Shown piece after piece: positions 10,097-21,308 of a DNA stretch of 64,000 nucleotides. The stretch lies in NCBI RefSeq assembly GCF_022662495.1, contig NZ_JAKPBU010000011.1, positions 62,001 to 126,000 of the forward strand, written 5' to 3'. The notes beneath the pieces were generated by a model that made no database searches, was not told the origin of the DNA, and saw only the letters and a program-made list of their open reading frames with translations. The stretch is from Lysobacter sp. M2-1. GTDB lineage: Bacteria; Pseudomonadota; Gammaproteobacteria; Xanthomonadales; Xanthomonadaceae. The first letter of the stretch is position 1, and the number at the start of each line of letters is the position of its first letter. The position numbers and the translations under genes were made by a program.

Positions 10097-11017
10097 ATGA
10101 CACCCACGATCCCGTATGCCACCGCCTGCCGCGGACGCACAGCGCTCGTCGCTGCGTTGGCCGGGCTGATGGCCGTGATCGCTGGCTGCAGCCGCCCACA
10201 GCAGGCTTCCGAGCTGCCGCACACGCCGATTCCGAAAGCCGAGGCCAGCCTGACCCTGGTCGCCGAGGGCAGCACGTTGCGCTATCTGGGAGTCGTCGCA
10301 GACGCCGCCACGCGCCGGCGGCTGACCGATGCGCTGGACGGCACCGGACCGGCGCAGGGCACGATCGACGTGGACCCGGCCACCCTGCCCCCGCCCTGGG
10401 CCGCGGAGCTGGGCCCATTGGCGGGCGCCCTGAGGCGCAGCGGCGGGCAGCTGCAGTTGCAGGGCAAACGGATCGAGCTTATCGGCGAACTCAGCCAGGA
10501 GCACCGGGCGACCCTGCTCAGGCAGGCACAGCGCCTGTATCCCGGGTATGCGTTGGCGGGACAGTTCATGGGCGTCGACCTGCGCCAGGCGCTACCGGAG
10601 CGGGGCGATCGGGACGGACTGCTTGCCTTCTTGAACGCCATTCCAATCCGGTTCCACGACAACAGTGGCCTGCTCGTCCCTGCCAGCATCGAAGGCCTGG
10701 CGCGCGGCGCGCGCGCGATCCGCGCTGCTGGACCGGTCGCGCGGCTGCGACTGCGGGTTTACCCGGAGCGCGACGGCGAAGGCGCTGCCATTGCCCGACA
10801 GCGCGCCGAAGCGATCGCCACCCAGCTGGCGCTGCGCGGCATCGGGGCGGACCAGGTCGAGGCCGTCGTGGCGGAGCCAAACGGTGGAGGCAAGGCCGAC
10901 ATCGTCGAATTCACGATCGCGCCGCCGCTGGACGCTGCGACGGACCAGCCTGCGACCGGCACCGAGCCGGTTGCGGAAGGCGAGGCCGGACCGGCGGCGC
11001 CCACGCCCGTCGACTGA
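10097..11017 (+). CDS. BON-like/OmpA-like lipoprotein, copy 2
   Basis: A 306-aa paralogue of the preceding gene, aligning over its whole length: both share the P-rich segment after the Cys, a D(P)-x-T-x-P-x-PW motif, a GKRIEL strand, RIPI/AIPI-SF/RF and an RGIG turn. A good lipobox, AVIAGC, places a lipidated Cys near residue 30. The OmpA-like half keeps RQRAEAIATQLALRGIG. The acidic, Pro/Thr/Glu-rich tail differs from copy 1. It lies 95 nt after copy 1, so tandem duplication and shared transcription are likely. It may anchor the envelope to peptidoglycan; this is inference. Confidence 0.7.
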   Translation: MTPTIPYATACRGRTALVAALAGLMAVIAGCSRPQQASELPHTPIPKAEASLTLVAEGSTLRYLGVVADAATRRRLTDALDGTGPAQGTIDVDPATLPPPWAAELGPLAGALRRSGGQLQLQGKRIELIGELSQEHRATLLRQAQRLYPGYALAGQFMGVDLRQALPERGDRDGLLAFLNAIPIRFHDNSGLLVPASIEGLARGARAIRAAGPVARLRLRVYPERDGEGAAIARQRAEAIATQLALRGIGADQVEAVVAEPNGGGKADIVEFTIAPPLDAATDQPATGTEPVAEGEAGPAAPTPVD

Positions 11018-11173
11018 ACCGCGCCGCACAACCCGCCGTCTCAGCGGGCGAGACGCCGCCAGGCGATCTTGCCGAATGGCAAGTTTGCCCCCACCTCACC
11101 CAGTCGCTACGCTGGTCGATCGCCCGGCGTTCGCGGGCGTGATGCCCTTCTCCGCAGCAACCCGGACCCATTG

Positions 11174-14053
<2,880 letters not shown>

Positions 14054-14121
14054 GCAACGCGGCGGGCGCTGCGCGCGCGCCGCCAGCAGTCACTGTTTTC
14101 TTCCTCCCACATCCTGCCCGC

Positions 14122-14541
14122 ATGAGCCTCGACAACCGCACCGCCCTGTTCCGCTTGCCGCTGCAACTGCGCTGGGGCGACCTGGATGCGTTCAATCACG
14201 TCAACAACTCGAACTTCCTCACCTACCTGGAGGAAGCGCGGATCCGCTGGTTCGACTCCATCGGCGAGGCCTGGGTGACCGACGAGTTCGCGCCGCTGCT
14301 TGCGGCGGTCCAGCTCAATTACCGGCAGCCGATTCCGTATCCGTCGGAGGTCGTCGTGCAGCTGTTCGTCGATCGCGTCGGCACGAGCAGCGTCACGATC
14401 GGCCATGCCATCGCCAGCGACGATGGAACGATCCTGTATTGCGATGGTCACGTGGTCGCGGTGTGGATCGATCGTGCCAGCGGGCGTCCACGGCCGTTGC
14501 CGGACTCGATCCGGAAGGCCGTGTCCATGCAGGAGCTGTAG
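14122..14541 (+). CDS. Acyl-CoA thioesterase, hotdog fold
   Basis: A 139-aa single-domain protein of the 4-hydroxybenzoyl-CoA thioesterase/YbgC family, hydrolysing acyl-CoA to acid and CoA. The motif LRWGDLDAFNHVNNSNFLTY holds the catalytic Asp and the asparagines of the hotdog helix; EEARIRWF follows. The ORF is complete and of family length. It follows uvrA by 68 nt. Its TAG stop is embedded in the first bases of a GTAGGAGCG repeat. Substrate chain length cannot be read from sequence. Confidence 0.85.
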   Translation: MSLDNRTALFRLPLQLRWGDLDAFNHVNNSNFLTYLEEARIRWFDSIGEAWVTDEFAPLLAAVQLNYRQPIPYPSEVVVQLFVDRVGTSSVTIGHAIASDDGTILYCDGHVVAVWIDRASGRPRPLPDSIRKAVSMQEL

Positions 14542-14603
14542 GAGCGCCGCTTCGACGCGACCGCCTCACCAGCTCTCCAGTCGCGCTAAAGCGACGCGCC
14601 TAC
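14538..14603. repeat. REP-like inverted pair
   Basis: Arms GTAGGAGCGCCGCTTCGACG (from 14538) and its imperfect reverse complement (14580-14603) face each other across a 19-nt centre. This is the same family as 4015, 42931 and 43700. The left arm supplies the stop codon of the thioesterase. Confidence 0.7.
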
Positions 14604-15046
14604 AACGCCGGCTTGCGCACCTCGAATTCGCCGAGCAGCTTGCCGCCGCTGGCCAGCTCGAACTCGATCGCCACCTTGCTGCCCGGCTTGAGCGCTGCTT
14701 TCGGCTGCATCAGCATCAAATGTAGCCCGCCGGGCTTGAGCACTGCGGCATCGCCTGGGGCGATCCGCAGCGTGGGGACCGCGCGCATCCGGCTCACGCC
14801 GCCATCGATGCGTGTTTCATGCAACTCCACGCTGGCGTAAGCCGGACTGCTCGCGGCCACGATCGTCACCGCCGATGCGCAGGAATTCTCGATCCGGCCG
14901 AACCCGGCGTGCATCGGCATGCCGCCTGGCGTGAGCCTGACCCAGCCCTCGCGCACCCGCGGCGCGCAATCGCTTGCGCATGCGCTCAACGCGATGCAAC
15001 ACATCCAAAACGCAGCCAACCCCGAAGCCAAGCGATGAGCGTTCAT
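14600..15046 (-). CDS. PCu(A)C-family periplasmic copper chaperone (lipoprotein)
   Basis: A 148-aa exported protein. The N-terminus has a hydrophobic stretch ending in the lipobox-like LSAC. The PCu(A)C (DUF461) fold is indicated by VREGWVRLTPGGMPMHAGFG, LHETRIDGGVSRMR and GGLHLMLM, which carry the Met and His ligands that bind Cu(I) for delivery to cytochrome oxidase. The ATG at 15046 is preferred because longer frames lack a signal sequence. It is divergent from the DUF4139 gene with only 37 nt between starts, so the promoters overlap. No oxidase assembly genes are adjacent. Confidence 0.85.
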   Translation of the reverse strand: MNAHRLASGLAAFWMCCIALSACASDCAPRVREGWVRLTPGGMPMHAGFGRIENSCASAVTIVAASSPAYASVELHETRIDGGVSRMRAVPTLRIAPGDAAVLKPGGLHLMLMQPKAALKPGSKVAIEFELASGGKLLGEFEVRKPAL

Positions 15047-15083
15047 CGGCCTATCATAACGACAGGCCTCACAGGAACCGCTC

Positions 15084-16643
15084 ATGCATCGTGCGCTACC
15101 CCTGCTTGCCCTCGCCTGCTCCATGGCAGGCTGTACCCGCGAACAAGCATCGCCTTCTGCGGCACCGCAGTCCGACAGAGCGGACCCGCTCCCCCTCGCG
15201 GCGTCCAGGAGTCCGCAAGCCGCCCAGCCCGGCACCCACCTGACGATCTACAGCGGCGATTACGAACAGCTCGCCGCCGGCGCCGATTTCCAGGGGCCGG
15301 CACCCGGTTTCGTGCTGGTGGAGCGTGCGCTGAAATACACGTTGAAGTCCGGCGTCAATCGCATCAGCGCCACCGGCGTCCCGCGCGCGATGGATGCCGA
15401 AGCCGTGACACTGCGGCCGCTGGGCGCAGGCATCGGCATCCTGTCGCAGCGCTATATCGCCCCACCGAAAGGTTCGCGCGACGTGCTGGCCGCTGCAGCC
15501 GGCAGGAGAGTGACGGTCGAACACACCTCCGGCGGCGCCAAGCAAACCGACACCGGCACCCTGGTCAGCGCCAGCGACGGGCTGACCCTCGCGCTGAACG
15601 ACGGGCGGATCAAGGTGATTCGCGAGTACGACAACTTCAGCCTGGTCGAAGCCGAAGCGCTCATACCGCAACAGGCGGCCCTGCAATGGACCGTGCAGTC
15701 GGCGAAGTCCGGCGAAGGCCGCTTCGAACTGTCCTATCCGATGGGCGGCATGGCCTGGCGCGCGGAATACCTGGCCACGCTGGTGCCTGGCGGTGGCTGC
15801 AGGCTCGATCTCGACGGCGCGGCGCTGGTGGCGAACCGTTCTGGCGTCACCTTCGGTGATGCGAGACTGACGCTGGTCGCCGGTCAGCCGGCGCGCGAAC
15901 AGCGTCAGCGCGAAGAATTCGGGTACGACGCGGCGGCTTCCGCGGCACCCGAGATGCAACAGATGGCGGGCAACGTGCCGCAGGAACGCACTTCGGGCGA
16001 ATACCACGCCTACGAGCTGCCAGGCGGCTTCGAGATCGCCAATGGCAGCACCGAACGGGTGCCGTTGTTCGCACGGCTGAACGACGTCGCCTGCGAACGT
16101 GCCTACGAGACCACGCCCGAAATCGGGCTGTGGGAACCACCGCAGCCGCTGATCGAACCCGGCTTCAACAACCAGACCGGACCGCAGCCGGTAAAGAGCA
16201 CCGTCTCGCTGAACAAGGACAAGGCCTCGGCGCTCGATCGCGCCCTGCCGGGCGGCCGCGTTCGCGTCTTCGACGGACGCGACTTCCTCGGCGAATCGAC
16301 GCTGGCGCACACGCCGAAGGGTGCGCAGATCCGGCTCGAAGTGGGCACTGCGTTCGACCTGACCGCCGAACGTGAGCGCACCGCGTTCCGCGTCGATCGC
16401 ACCGGGCGCACGATGACCGAGTCCTTCTCCATTACGCTGAAGAACGCCAAGCCGATTGCCACGCCGGTGCTGGTGGTCGAGCCGATCCCGCGCTGGAGCG
16501 CATGGGAGATCGTCGACAGCAGCGTGCCGGCGAAGAAACGCGACGCCCACCGCGCCGAGTTCGAAGTTACGGTGCCCGCCAACGGTGAGGCACGCGTCAC
16601 CTACACTGCCCGCTACCGCTGGGCACCCGGCATCCGTCCATGA
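15084..16643 (+). CDS. DUF4139 domain-containing lipoprotein
   Basis: 519 aa. The signal peptide ends at SMAGC, suggesting a lipid anchor. The body fits the DUF4139 family: an early YERALKYTL-type strand region, then SYPMGGMAWRAEYLATL (about residues 213-229), and a C-terminal beta-rich part with VVEPIPRWSAWEIV and VPANGEARVTYTARYRW. The biochemical function of the family is not established. It lies between a copper chaperone gene (divergent) and a fatty-acid isomerase (10 nt downstream), which does not define its role. Confidence 0.8.
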   Translation: MHRALPLLALACSMAGCTREQASPSAAPQSDRADPLPLAASRSPQAAQPGTHLTIYSGDYEQLAAGADFQGPAPGFVLVERALKYTLKSGVNRISATGVPRAMDAEAVTLRPLGAGIGILSQRYIAPPKGSRDVLAAAAGRRVTVEHTSGGAKQTDTGTLVSASDGLTLALNDGRIKVIREYDNFSLVEAEALIPQQAALQWTVQSAKSGEGRFELSYPMGGMAWRAEYLATLVPGGGCRLDLDGAALVANRSGVTFGDARLTLVAGQPAREQRQREEFGYDAAASAAPEMQQMAGNVPQERTSGEYHAYELPGGFEIANGSTERVPLFARLNDVACERAYETTPEIGLWEPPQPLIEPGFNNQTGPQPVKSTVSLNKDKASALDRALPGGRVRVFDGRDFLGESTLAHTPKGAQIRLEVGTAFDLTAERERTAFRVDRTGRTMTESFSITLKNAKPIATPVLVVEPIPRWSAWEIVDSSVPAKKRDAHRAEFEVTVPANGEARVTYTARYRWAPGIRP

Positions 16644-16653
16644 CGCACCATCC

Positions 16654-17412
16654 ATGACATTCGTCGAAACCATCGATCACGGCACCATCCACGAGTTGCG
16701 GCTGGCCCGTGCACCAGTCAATGCGCTGAACCCGGACCTGTGCGGCGCACTGACGAGTGCGATCACCGGTTCTGCGGCGGCGGGAGCGCAAGGACTGGTG
16801 TTGTCTGGCGGGCCGAAGGTCTTCTCCGCCGGCCTGGACGTGCCCTTCCTGCTGGCCTTGGGCGAGAACCGCGCTGCGCTCGCCGCAGCCTGGGACGCGT
16901 TTTTCCAGGCGGCGCGCGCGCTGGCCAACAGTGCGGTGCCGGTGGTCGCGGCGATCGCCGGACACGCCCCCGCCGGCGGCTGCGTGCTGGCGCTGTGCTG
17001 CGATTACCGGGTGATGGCCTCGGGGCCGTACCGGATCGGCCTGAACGAAACCCAGGTCGGGCTGGTCGCTCCGGAGGGCATCCAGCACCTGATGCGGCGC
17101 GTGGTCGGTCCATATCGCGCGGAACGGCTGCTGGTCGGCGGGGAGATGGTCGACTCGGAGACCGCGCTGGCCCTGGGCCTGGTGGACGAGCTGACCGACA
17201 TCGATCACGTCGCCCAGCGCGCCCGCGCCTGGCTCGAACCGCTGCTGCAGCTGCCGCGCACGCCGATGCTGCAGACCCGCGCCATCGCCCGCGCAGACCT
17301 GGTCGCGGCGCTGGCGCCCGAACGCATTCGCCTGGAGACGTTCCTCGACGCCTGGAGCGCACCCGACACACAGGCGGGACTGCGCGCATTGGTGGCGAAG
17401 CTGGGCAAATAG
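16654..17412 (+). CDS. Delta3,Delta2-enoyl-CoA isomerase-like crotonase
   Basis: A 252-aa crotonase-fold protein. The active-site region reads APAGGCVLALCCDYRVM and then IGLNETQVGLVAPEGI. This is the pattern of Delta3,Delta2-enoyl-CoA isomerases: the first hydratase Glu is absent (GGCVLAL) while the second Glu (NETQVGL) is kept. It would move a cis/trans-3 double bond to trans-2 in unsaturated fatty-acid beta-oxidation. The ATG at 16654 is 10 nt after the DUF4139 stop. Family membership is sure; isomerase specificity is inferred from motif. Confidence 0.85.
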   Translation: MTFVETIDHGTIHELRLARAPVNALNPDLCGALTSAITGSAAAGAQGLVLSGGPKVFSAGLDVPFLLALGENRAALAAAWDAFFQAARALANSAVPVVAAIAGHAPAGGCVLALCCDYRVMASGPYRIGLNETQVGLVAPEGIQHLMRRVVGPYRAERLLVGGEMVDSETALALGLVDELTDIDHVAQRARAWLEPLLQLPRTPMLQTRAIARADLVAALAPERIRLETFLDAWSAPDTQAGLRALVAKLGK

Positions 17413-17464
17413 TCCGGCGCCGGCGATGCGGTGCGAATGGGCCGGACCGGTCGGCCCGATCCGG

Positions 17465-18310
17465 TCAGTCGCCGGTGGCGACCGGCCGCGACGGATCGCC
17501 GATCCATCCGCTCCAGGAGCCCGGGTAGAGCTTCGCCCCCTTCAGGCCGGCGCGTTCCATTGCCAGCAGCAGATGGCAGGCGGTCACGCCCGAACCGCAC
17601 ATCGCGACCACGTCCTCCGGGGCACGTCCCCGCATCAGGGCGCGGTATTCGTCCGCGAGCTGGGCCGGCGGCTTGAACCGGCCAGCGCTCAGGTTGTCGG
17701 CATAGGGGCGGTTGACCGCGCCCGGCACATGGCCTGCGACCCGGTCGATAGGCTCCTGCTCGCCGCGGAACCTCTCAGCGGCCCGCGCGTCCAGCAGCAG
17801 GCCACCAGCCTCCACATGCGCCTGTACCTGCCCGGCATCGACGAGTCGCGCCGGATCGAAAGCGCCGCGATAGGAGGTCGGCAGCCGACGCTGAGTGAAG
17901 CTTTCCGACGGCAGGCCCAATGAAGTCCAGCGCTTCCAGCCGCCATCGAGCACGGCGACCTTCTCATGGCCGAACACGCGCAGCAGGAACCACAAGCGCG
18001 CCGCATAGGCGCCATCGGCATCGTCATAAGCCACGACCTGGCTTTGGGCGTTGATACCCCATTGCTCCAGCCGCGCGCGAAACTGTTCGGCATCAGGCCA
18101 CGGGTGGCGCCCGGCGCCTGCCTGGCCCGGCGCGGCAAGGTCGCTTTCCAGATGCGCATACACCGCGCCCGGAATGTGCGCCTCCCGGTAGGCGGACTCC
18201 CCCGCGTTCGGATCCACCAAGCTGAAACGGCAGTCGACAACGATCACGTCGTCGCGCTGCAGAGCGATCGCCAGCGTTTCGGCCTGTACCAGCGTGGTCC
18301 AACCTGCCAT
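17465..18310 (-). CDS. sseA: 3-mercaptopyruvate/thiosulfate sulfurtransferase
   Basis: A 281-aa protein with two rhodanese domains. The N-terminal inactive domain includes VVDCRFSLVDPNAG. The C-terminal domain carries the catalytic Cys238 in CGSGVTA, the loop typical of 3-mercaptopyruvate sulfurtransferases rather than CRKGVTA of thiosulfate enzymes. The length equals that of E. coli SseA. The start at 18310 (MAGWTTLVQAE) is preferred; the open frame continues far upstream in the Nudix gene's shadow. It lies downstream of the Nudix gene on the same strand. Confidence 0.92.
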   Translation of the reverse strand: MAGWTTLVQAETLAIALQRDDVIVVDCRFSLVDPNAGESAYREAHIPGAVYAHLESDLAAPGQAGAGRHPWPDAEQFRARLEQWGINAQSQVVAYDDADGAYAARLWFLLRVFGHEKVAVLDGGWKRWTSLGLPSESFTQRRLPTSYRGAFDPARLVDAGQVQAHVEAGGLLLDARAAERFRGEQEPIDRVAGHVPGAVNRPYADNLSAGRFKPPAQLADEYRALMRGRAPEDVVAMCGSGVTACHLLLAMERAGLKGAKLYPGSWSGWIGDPSRPVATGD

Positions 18311-18347
18311 TGGGATCCCTTCTCTTGTCTGGCGCACCAACGCGCGC

Positions 18348-18977
18348 TCAGGAGGCGCGCCGGTCCATCCGGTCCATGAAGTTGTGCAGCATCGACGCCG
18401 TGGCTCCCCAGATCCGGGCCCCTCCGTCGTGCGGTAGATATTCCAGCACGTACCGCGTGCGTCCACGATAGTCGATCGGCACCCGTCGCAGGTTGGCGGG
18501 GGCGAGCAGGTGCGCCAGCGGGACCTCGAACACCGCGGCAACCTCGCGCGGGTCGGGAACCGGTTCCGCGTCCCCATGCACCAGACCCACGAGCGGCAGC
18601 ACCCGGAACCCGGTGATCGTGGCCAGCGGATCCAGCCAGCCGAGCGGCTCCACCTGGGCCGGCTGCAGGCCGATCTCCTCGCGGGCTTCGCGCAGCGCTG
18701 CCGCTGCCGGGCCCGGATCGGCTGCCTCGACCCGTCCACCCGGAAAGCTCACCTGACCGGCGTGGTTGCGCAGATCGTCGGTGCGCAGGGTCAGCAGCAC
18801 ATTGAGCGCATCGGTCCTGGCCACGAGGCCCACCAGTACGGCCGCGGGAACCAGGGCGCTGTTACCTGGCAGCAAACCCTCCAGTTCCGCCTGGTTCCAG
18901 GCCGGACCCGTCGGGATGGCGTGCGGCGGATGCAGTGCACGCCGGATCGCATCGATCCGGGCCGCATGTGGACTCAT
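18348..18977 (-). CDS. CoA pyrophosphatase-type Nudix hydrolase
   Basis: 209 aa. The Nudix box starts GGRVEAADPGPAAAALREAR and continues REEIGL, giving the GX5EX7REUXEEXGU pattern with three catalytic acids. Upstream, LLTLRTDDLRNHAGQVSFPG matches the UPF0035 motif that marks CoA/acyl-CoA-cleaving Nudix enzymes such as E. coli NudL. It overlaps the DUF1289 gene by 4 nt (ATGA), so the two are translationally coupled. Confidence 0.9.
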   Translation of the reverse strand: MSPHAARIDAIRRALHPPHAIPTGPAWNQAELEGLLPGNSALVPAAVLVGLVARTDALNVLLTLRTDDLRNHAGQVSFPGGRVEAADPGPAAAALREAREEIGLQPAQVEPLGWLDPLATITGFRVLPLVGLVHGDAEPVPDPREVAAVFEVPLAHLLAPANLRRVPIDYRGRTRYVLEYLPHDGGARIWGATASMLHNFMDRMDRRAS

Positions 18978-19168
18978 CCGCGACCTGCTTCGCGCTGCGG
19001 CAGCTCGGTCTCCATCAGTCGCAACCGTTCGTCGTCACCCATCTGAAGCCAGCTGGCGATCTCCGCGCCGGTGCGATGGCAGCCCAGGCAATAACCGTCC
19101 TCGCCCAGCATGCATACGCCGGTGCACGGGCTCAGAACAGCGCGATACGGGGGATAGAAGGAACTCAT
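18974..19168 (-). CDS. DUF1289 small Cys-rich protein
   Basis: A 64-aa protein with the DUF1289 signature SPCTGVCMLGEDGYCLGCHR: four Cys (C15, C19, C27, C30) in a small metal or Fe-S binding module, followed by a helical tail. The family is often encoded beside oxidoreductase or CoA metabolism genes; its function is unknown. It overlaps the downstream Nudix gene by 4 nt and is separated from the upstream FKBP gene by a terminator-like hairpin. Confidence 0.85.
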   Translation of the reverse strand: MSSFYPPYRAVLSPCTGVCMLGEDGYCLGCHRTGAEIASWLQMGDDERLRLMETELPQREAGRG

Positions 19169-19178
19169 CTTCCGGATA

Positions 19179-19206
19179 GCAAAGCGCCGACCTTCGTGGT
19201 CGGCGC
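19179..19206 (-). terminator. Predicted terminator after the FKBP gene
   Basis: On the minus strand a 9-bp stem, GCGCCGACC / GGTCGGCGC, with a 5-nt loop is followed by TTTGCT. It separates the FKBP gene from DUF1289. The short T tract lowers confidence. Confidence 0.55.
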
Positions 19207-19277
19207 CAGCAGGTCCATGAAACCAGCAGGTTGATTCACCGCATCCCGCCGAGGCGGGCGACCTGCTGCGTTCGGGC

Positions 19278-19979
19278 TTACTTCACGCTCACCAGCTTGA
19301 CGTCGAAGACGACAGCCTGGTTCGGGCCGATCGGAGACTGCGGCGTGTTGCCGTAGGCCTTGTCGGCCGGCAGCACCACTTCCCAGCGGGCGCCCGCGGG
19401 CATCATGACCAGCGCCTCGCGCAGGCCGGTCAGCGGGATCTGGCTGACCTTCATGGTCACCGGTCCTGCCGGCTGGCCCTGCTGCGGCGTGTTGGTATCG
19501 ACGAACGTACGACCGTCGGCCAGCGAACCCTTGTACTGCAGCTGTACGTCGCTGTTCTGGGTCGGCTTGGCGCCCGAGCCCTTCTCCACCTCGCGATACT
19601 GCACGCCGCTAGGCAGGCTCTTCACGCCCGCCTTGGCCTTGTTCTGGGCCAGGAATGCATCGGACTTGGTCTTGTTCTCGGCCGAAGCCTTGTCGAACTG
19701 GGCCTTGGCCTTGGCCAGCTGGCGCTGTTGCATGGCCTGCACGGCCGTGCGCAGCTGCTCCACCGGCACGGTCGGCTGCTTCTTGCCGAAGCCGTCCTGC
19801 ACGCCCTTGTAAACCGTGGCCAGATCCACCTGTTCACCGCTCTCGACCAGATTGCGGCCGAGGTCGTAGCCAAGCGCGTAGCTCAGCTTGCCCTTCTCGG
19901 ACGCGGTGTCCTGCGCGCTGGCAGCGCCGGCGGTCAGGGTAATGGCCGTCAACGCGGCGGCAAGCAAACGCAACTTCAT
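19278..19979 (-). CDS. Periplasmic FKBP-type peptidyl-prolyl isomerase (FkpA/Mip-like)
   Basis: 233 aa. Signal peptide to about residue 22 (AGAASAQD). An N-terminal FKBP_N dimerisation domain starts KLSYALGYDLGRNL and contains a Lys/Ala/Gln-rich helix (about 85-120). The C-terminal FKBP domain shows VQLQYKGSLADGRTFVDT and YGNTPQSPIGPNQAVVFDVKL, close to FkpA/Mip. It folds envelope proteins by prolyl isomerisation. The ATG at 19979 is fixed by the signal peptide; the longer frame is not protein-like. It is divergent from the enoyl-CoA hydratase gene. Confidence 0.92.
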   Translation of the reverse strand: MKLRLLAAALTAITLTAGAASAQDTASEKGKLSYALGYDLGRNLVESGEQVDLATVYKGVQDGFGKKQPTVPVEQLRTAVQAMQQRQLAKAKAQFDKASAENKTKSDAFLAQNKAKAGVKSLPSGVQYREVEKGSGAKPTQNSDVQLQYKGSLADGRTFVDTNTPQQGQPAGPVTMKVSQIPLTGLREALVMMPAGARWEVVLPADKAYGNTPQSPIGPNQAVVFDVKLVSVK

Positions 19980-20153
19980 GCGGTACAACCTCCAGGTGGG
20001 GTGTGCGGGCGCGTGGCGCCGAGGGCACGTAACTCGAAATGGACACGCTAGGATACCGGGCAGCCGGCTTAACCGCCACTGACACCGACCCCCTACGACT
20101 GCGCCGGGCCTGACAAGTTCCGCGTCCGAACCCCGATTTACGAGCCTTTCACA

Positions 20154-20936
20154 ATGTCCGACAACGTCCTGAAGATCGCCGATCACGGCGCCGTGCGCGT
20201 CATCGCCATCGATCGCCCCGACAAGCTCAACGCCCTGAATGCTTCAACCCTGGAGGCGCTGCACCGCGCATTCGACCAGGCCGCGGCGGATGCGGCGGTG
20301 CGGGTGGTGGTGCTGACGGGGTCGGGGCCGAAGGCCTTCGTCGCCGGTGCCGACATTGCCGAGATGGCGGATCTGACGCCGATGGAAGCACGCGATTTCT
20401 CGCTGCGCGGACAGCGCATGATGCGACGGGCCGAGCGCATGCCCAAACCGGTGATCGCGATGATCAATGGATTCGCCTTGGGCGGCGGCCTGGAACTGGC
20501 GATGTGCTGTCACCTGCGCGTCGCCGCCGACACGGCCAGGCTCGGGCAGCCGGAAATCAACCTCGGTCTGATCCCGGGTTTCGGCGGCACTCAGCGCTTG
20601 CTGCGTCTGGCCGGACGCGCGGCGACCCTGGAACTGTGCCTCACCGGCGCGCCAATCGACGCAAACCGCGCACTGCAGCTGGGCGTGGTCAACCGGGTAA
20701 TTCCGGCGGCCGAACTCGAAGCGGAAACGATGCAGCTAGCAAACCAGCTCGCCAGTTCAGCGCCGCATGCGCTGCGCAGCATGCTCGACTGCGTCAACAT
20801 CGGCGGCGAATGCGGCATCGAGGAAGGCCTGGAATACGAATCCGCGCAATTCGGGCTGGTGTTCGCCACCCAGGACATGCGCGAAGGCACGCGCGCCTTC
20901 CTGGAAAAGCGCAAGCCGGCGTTCGCGGGGCATTGA
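20154..20936 (+). CDS. Enoyl-CoA hydratase (crotonase family)
   Basis: A 260-aa hydratase of beta-oxidation. Both catalytic acids are present: GLELAM (first Glu) and GQPEINLGLIPGFGGTQRL (second Glu), with the oxyanion loops KAFVAGADI and NGFALGGG. It differs from the isomerase-like paralogue at 16654, which lacks the first Glu. The next gene starts 3 nt after its stop, so it heads a hydratase - Cys4 protein - nth group. Confidence 0.92.
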   Translation: MSDNVLKIADHGAVRVIAIDRPDKLNALNASTLEALHRAFDQAAADAAVRVVVLTGSGPKAFVAGADIAEMADLTPMEARDFSLRGQRMMRRAERMPKPVIAMINGFALGGGLELAMCCHLRVAADTARLGQPEINLGLIPGFGGTQRLLRLAGRAATLELCLTGAPIDANRALQLGVVNRVIPAAELEAETMQLANQLASSAPHALRSMLDCVNIGGECGIEEGLEYESAQFGLVFATQDMREGTRAFLEKRKPAFAGH

Positions 20937-20939
20937 ACG

Positions 20940-21308
20940 ATGTCGGCTTGCAGCCGCTGCGGCATGGGTATCGACACCGGGCAAGCTGACGCCCTGCCTC
21001 GCGTCGCGGAGGCGCTGGCGCAGGGCGACGTGGCCCTGGCGCTAGACCGCGGCCTGCTGGACTGGAACGGCTGCGAGGATTGCGCTCGCTCCATGGGGAT
21101 TTCCCTGGAACAGATCGCCATGCTTTCGTCGACCCGCGCCTCCCGATTGAAGGCACTGGAGGCGCGTCAGCGCTTCCGCACCCGCGAGCAGCGCCTGCAG
21201 CGACGCGCCGAAGAACGCGCAAGCAGAAGACTCCCGCCCGTATCGGCACTGCCTCCCGCTGCTGCCGCGGCGCTGGCCCGGGCCAGGACCAGGGCCGGCA
21301 AGCCTTGA
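20940..21308 (+). CDS. Hypothetical Cys4 protein upstream of nth
   Basis: 122 aa, not assigned to a named family. Two CxxC pairs (C4/C7 and C45/C48, spacer 37) suggest a zinc-ribbon-like site. The middle LALDRGLLDWNGCEDCARSM is the best-ordered part. Residues about 65-95 form a very Arg/Glu-rich helix (RQRFRTREQRLQRRAEER), and the tail is Ala/Pro/Arg-rich. It starts 3 nt after the hydratase stop and its TGA overlaps the TTG start of nth, so coupling with the DNA glycosylase is likely. Nucleic-acid binding is only a guess from charge and Cys pattern. Confidence 0.7.
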   Translation: MSACSRCGMGIDTGQADALPRVAEALAQGDVALALDRGLLDWNGCEDCARSMGISLEQIAMLSSTRASRLKALEARQRFRTREQRLQRRAEERASRRLPPVSALPPAAAAALARARTRAGKP

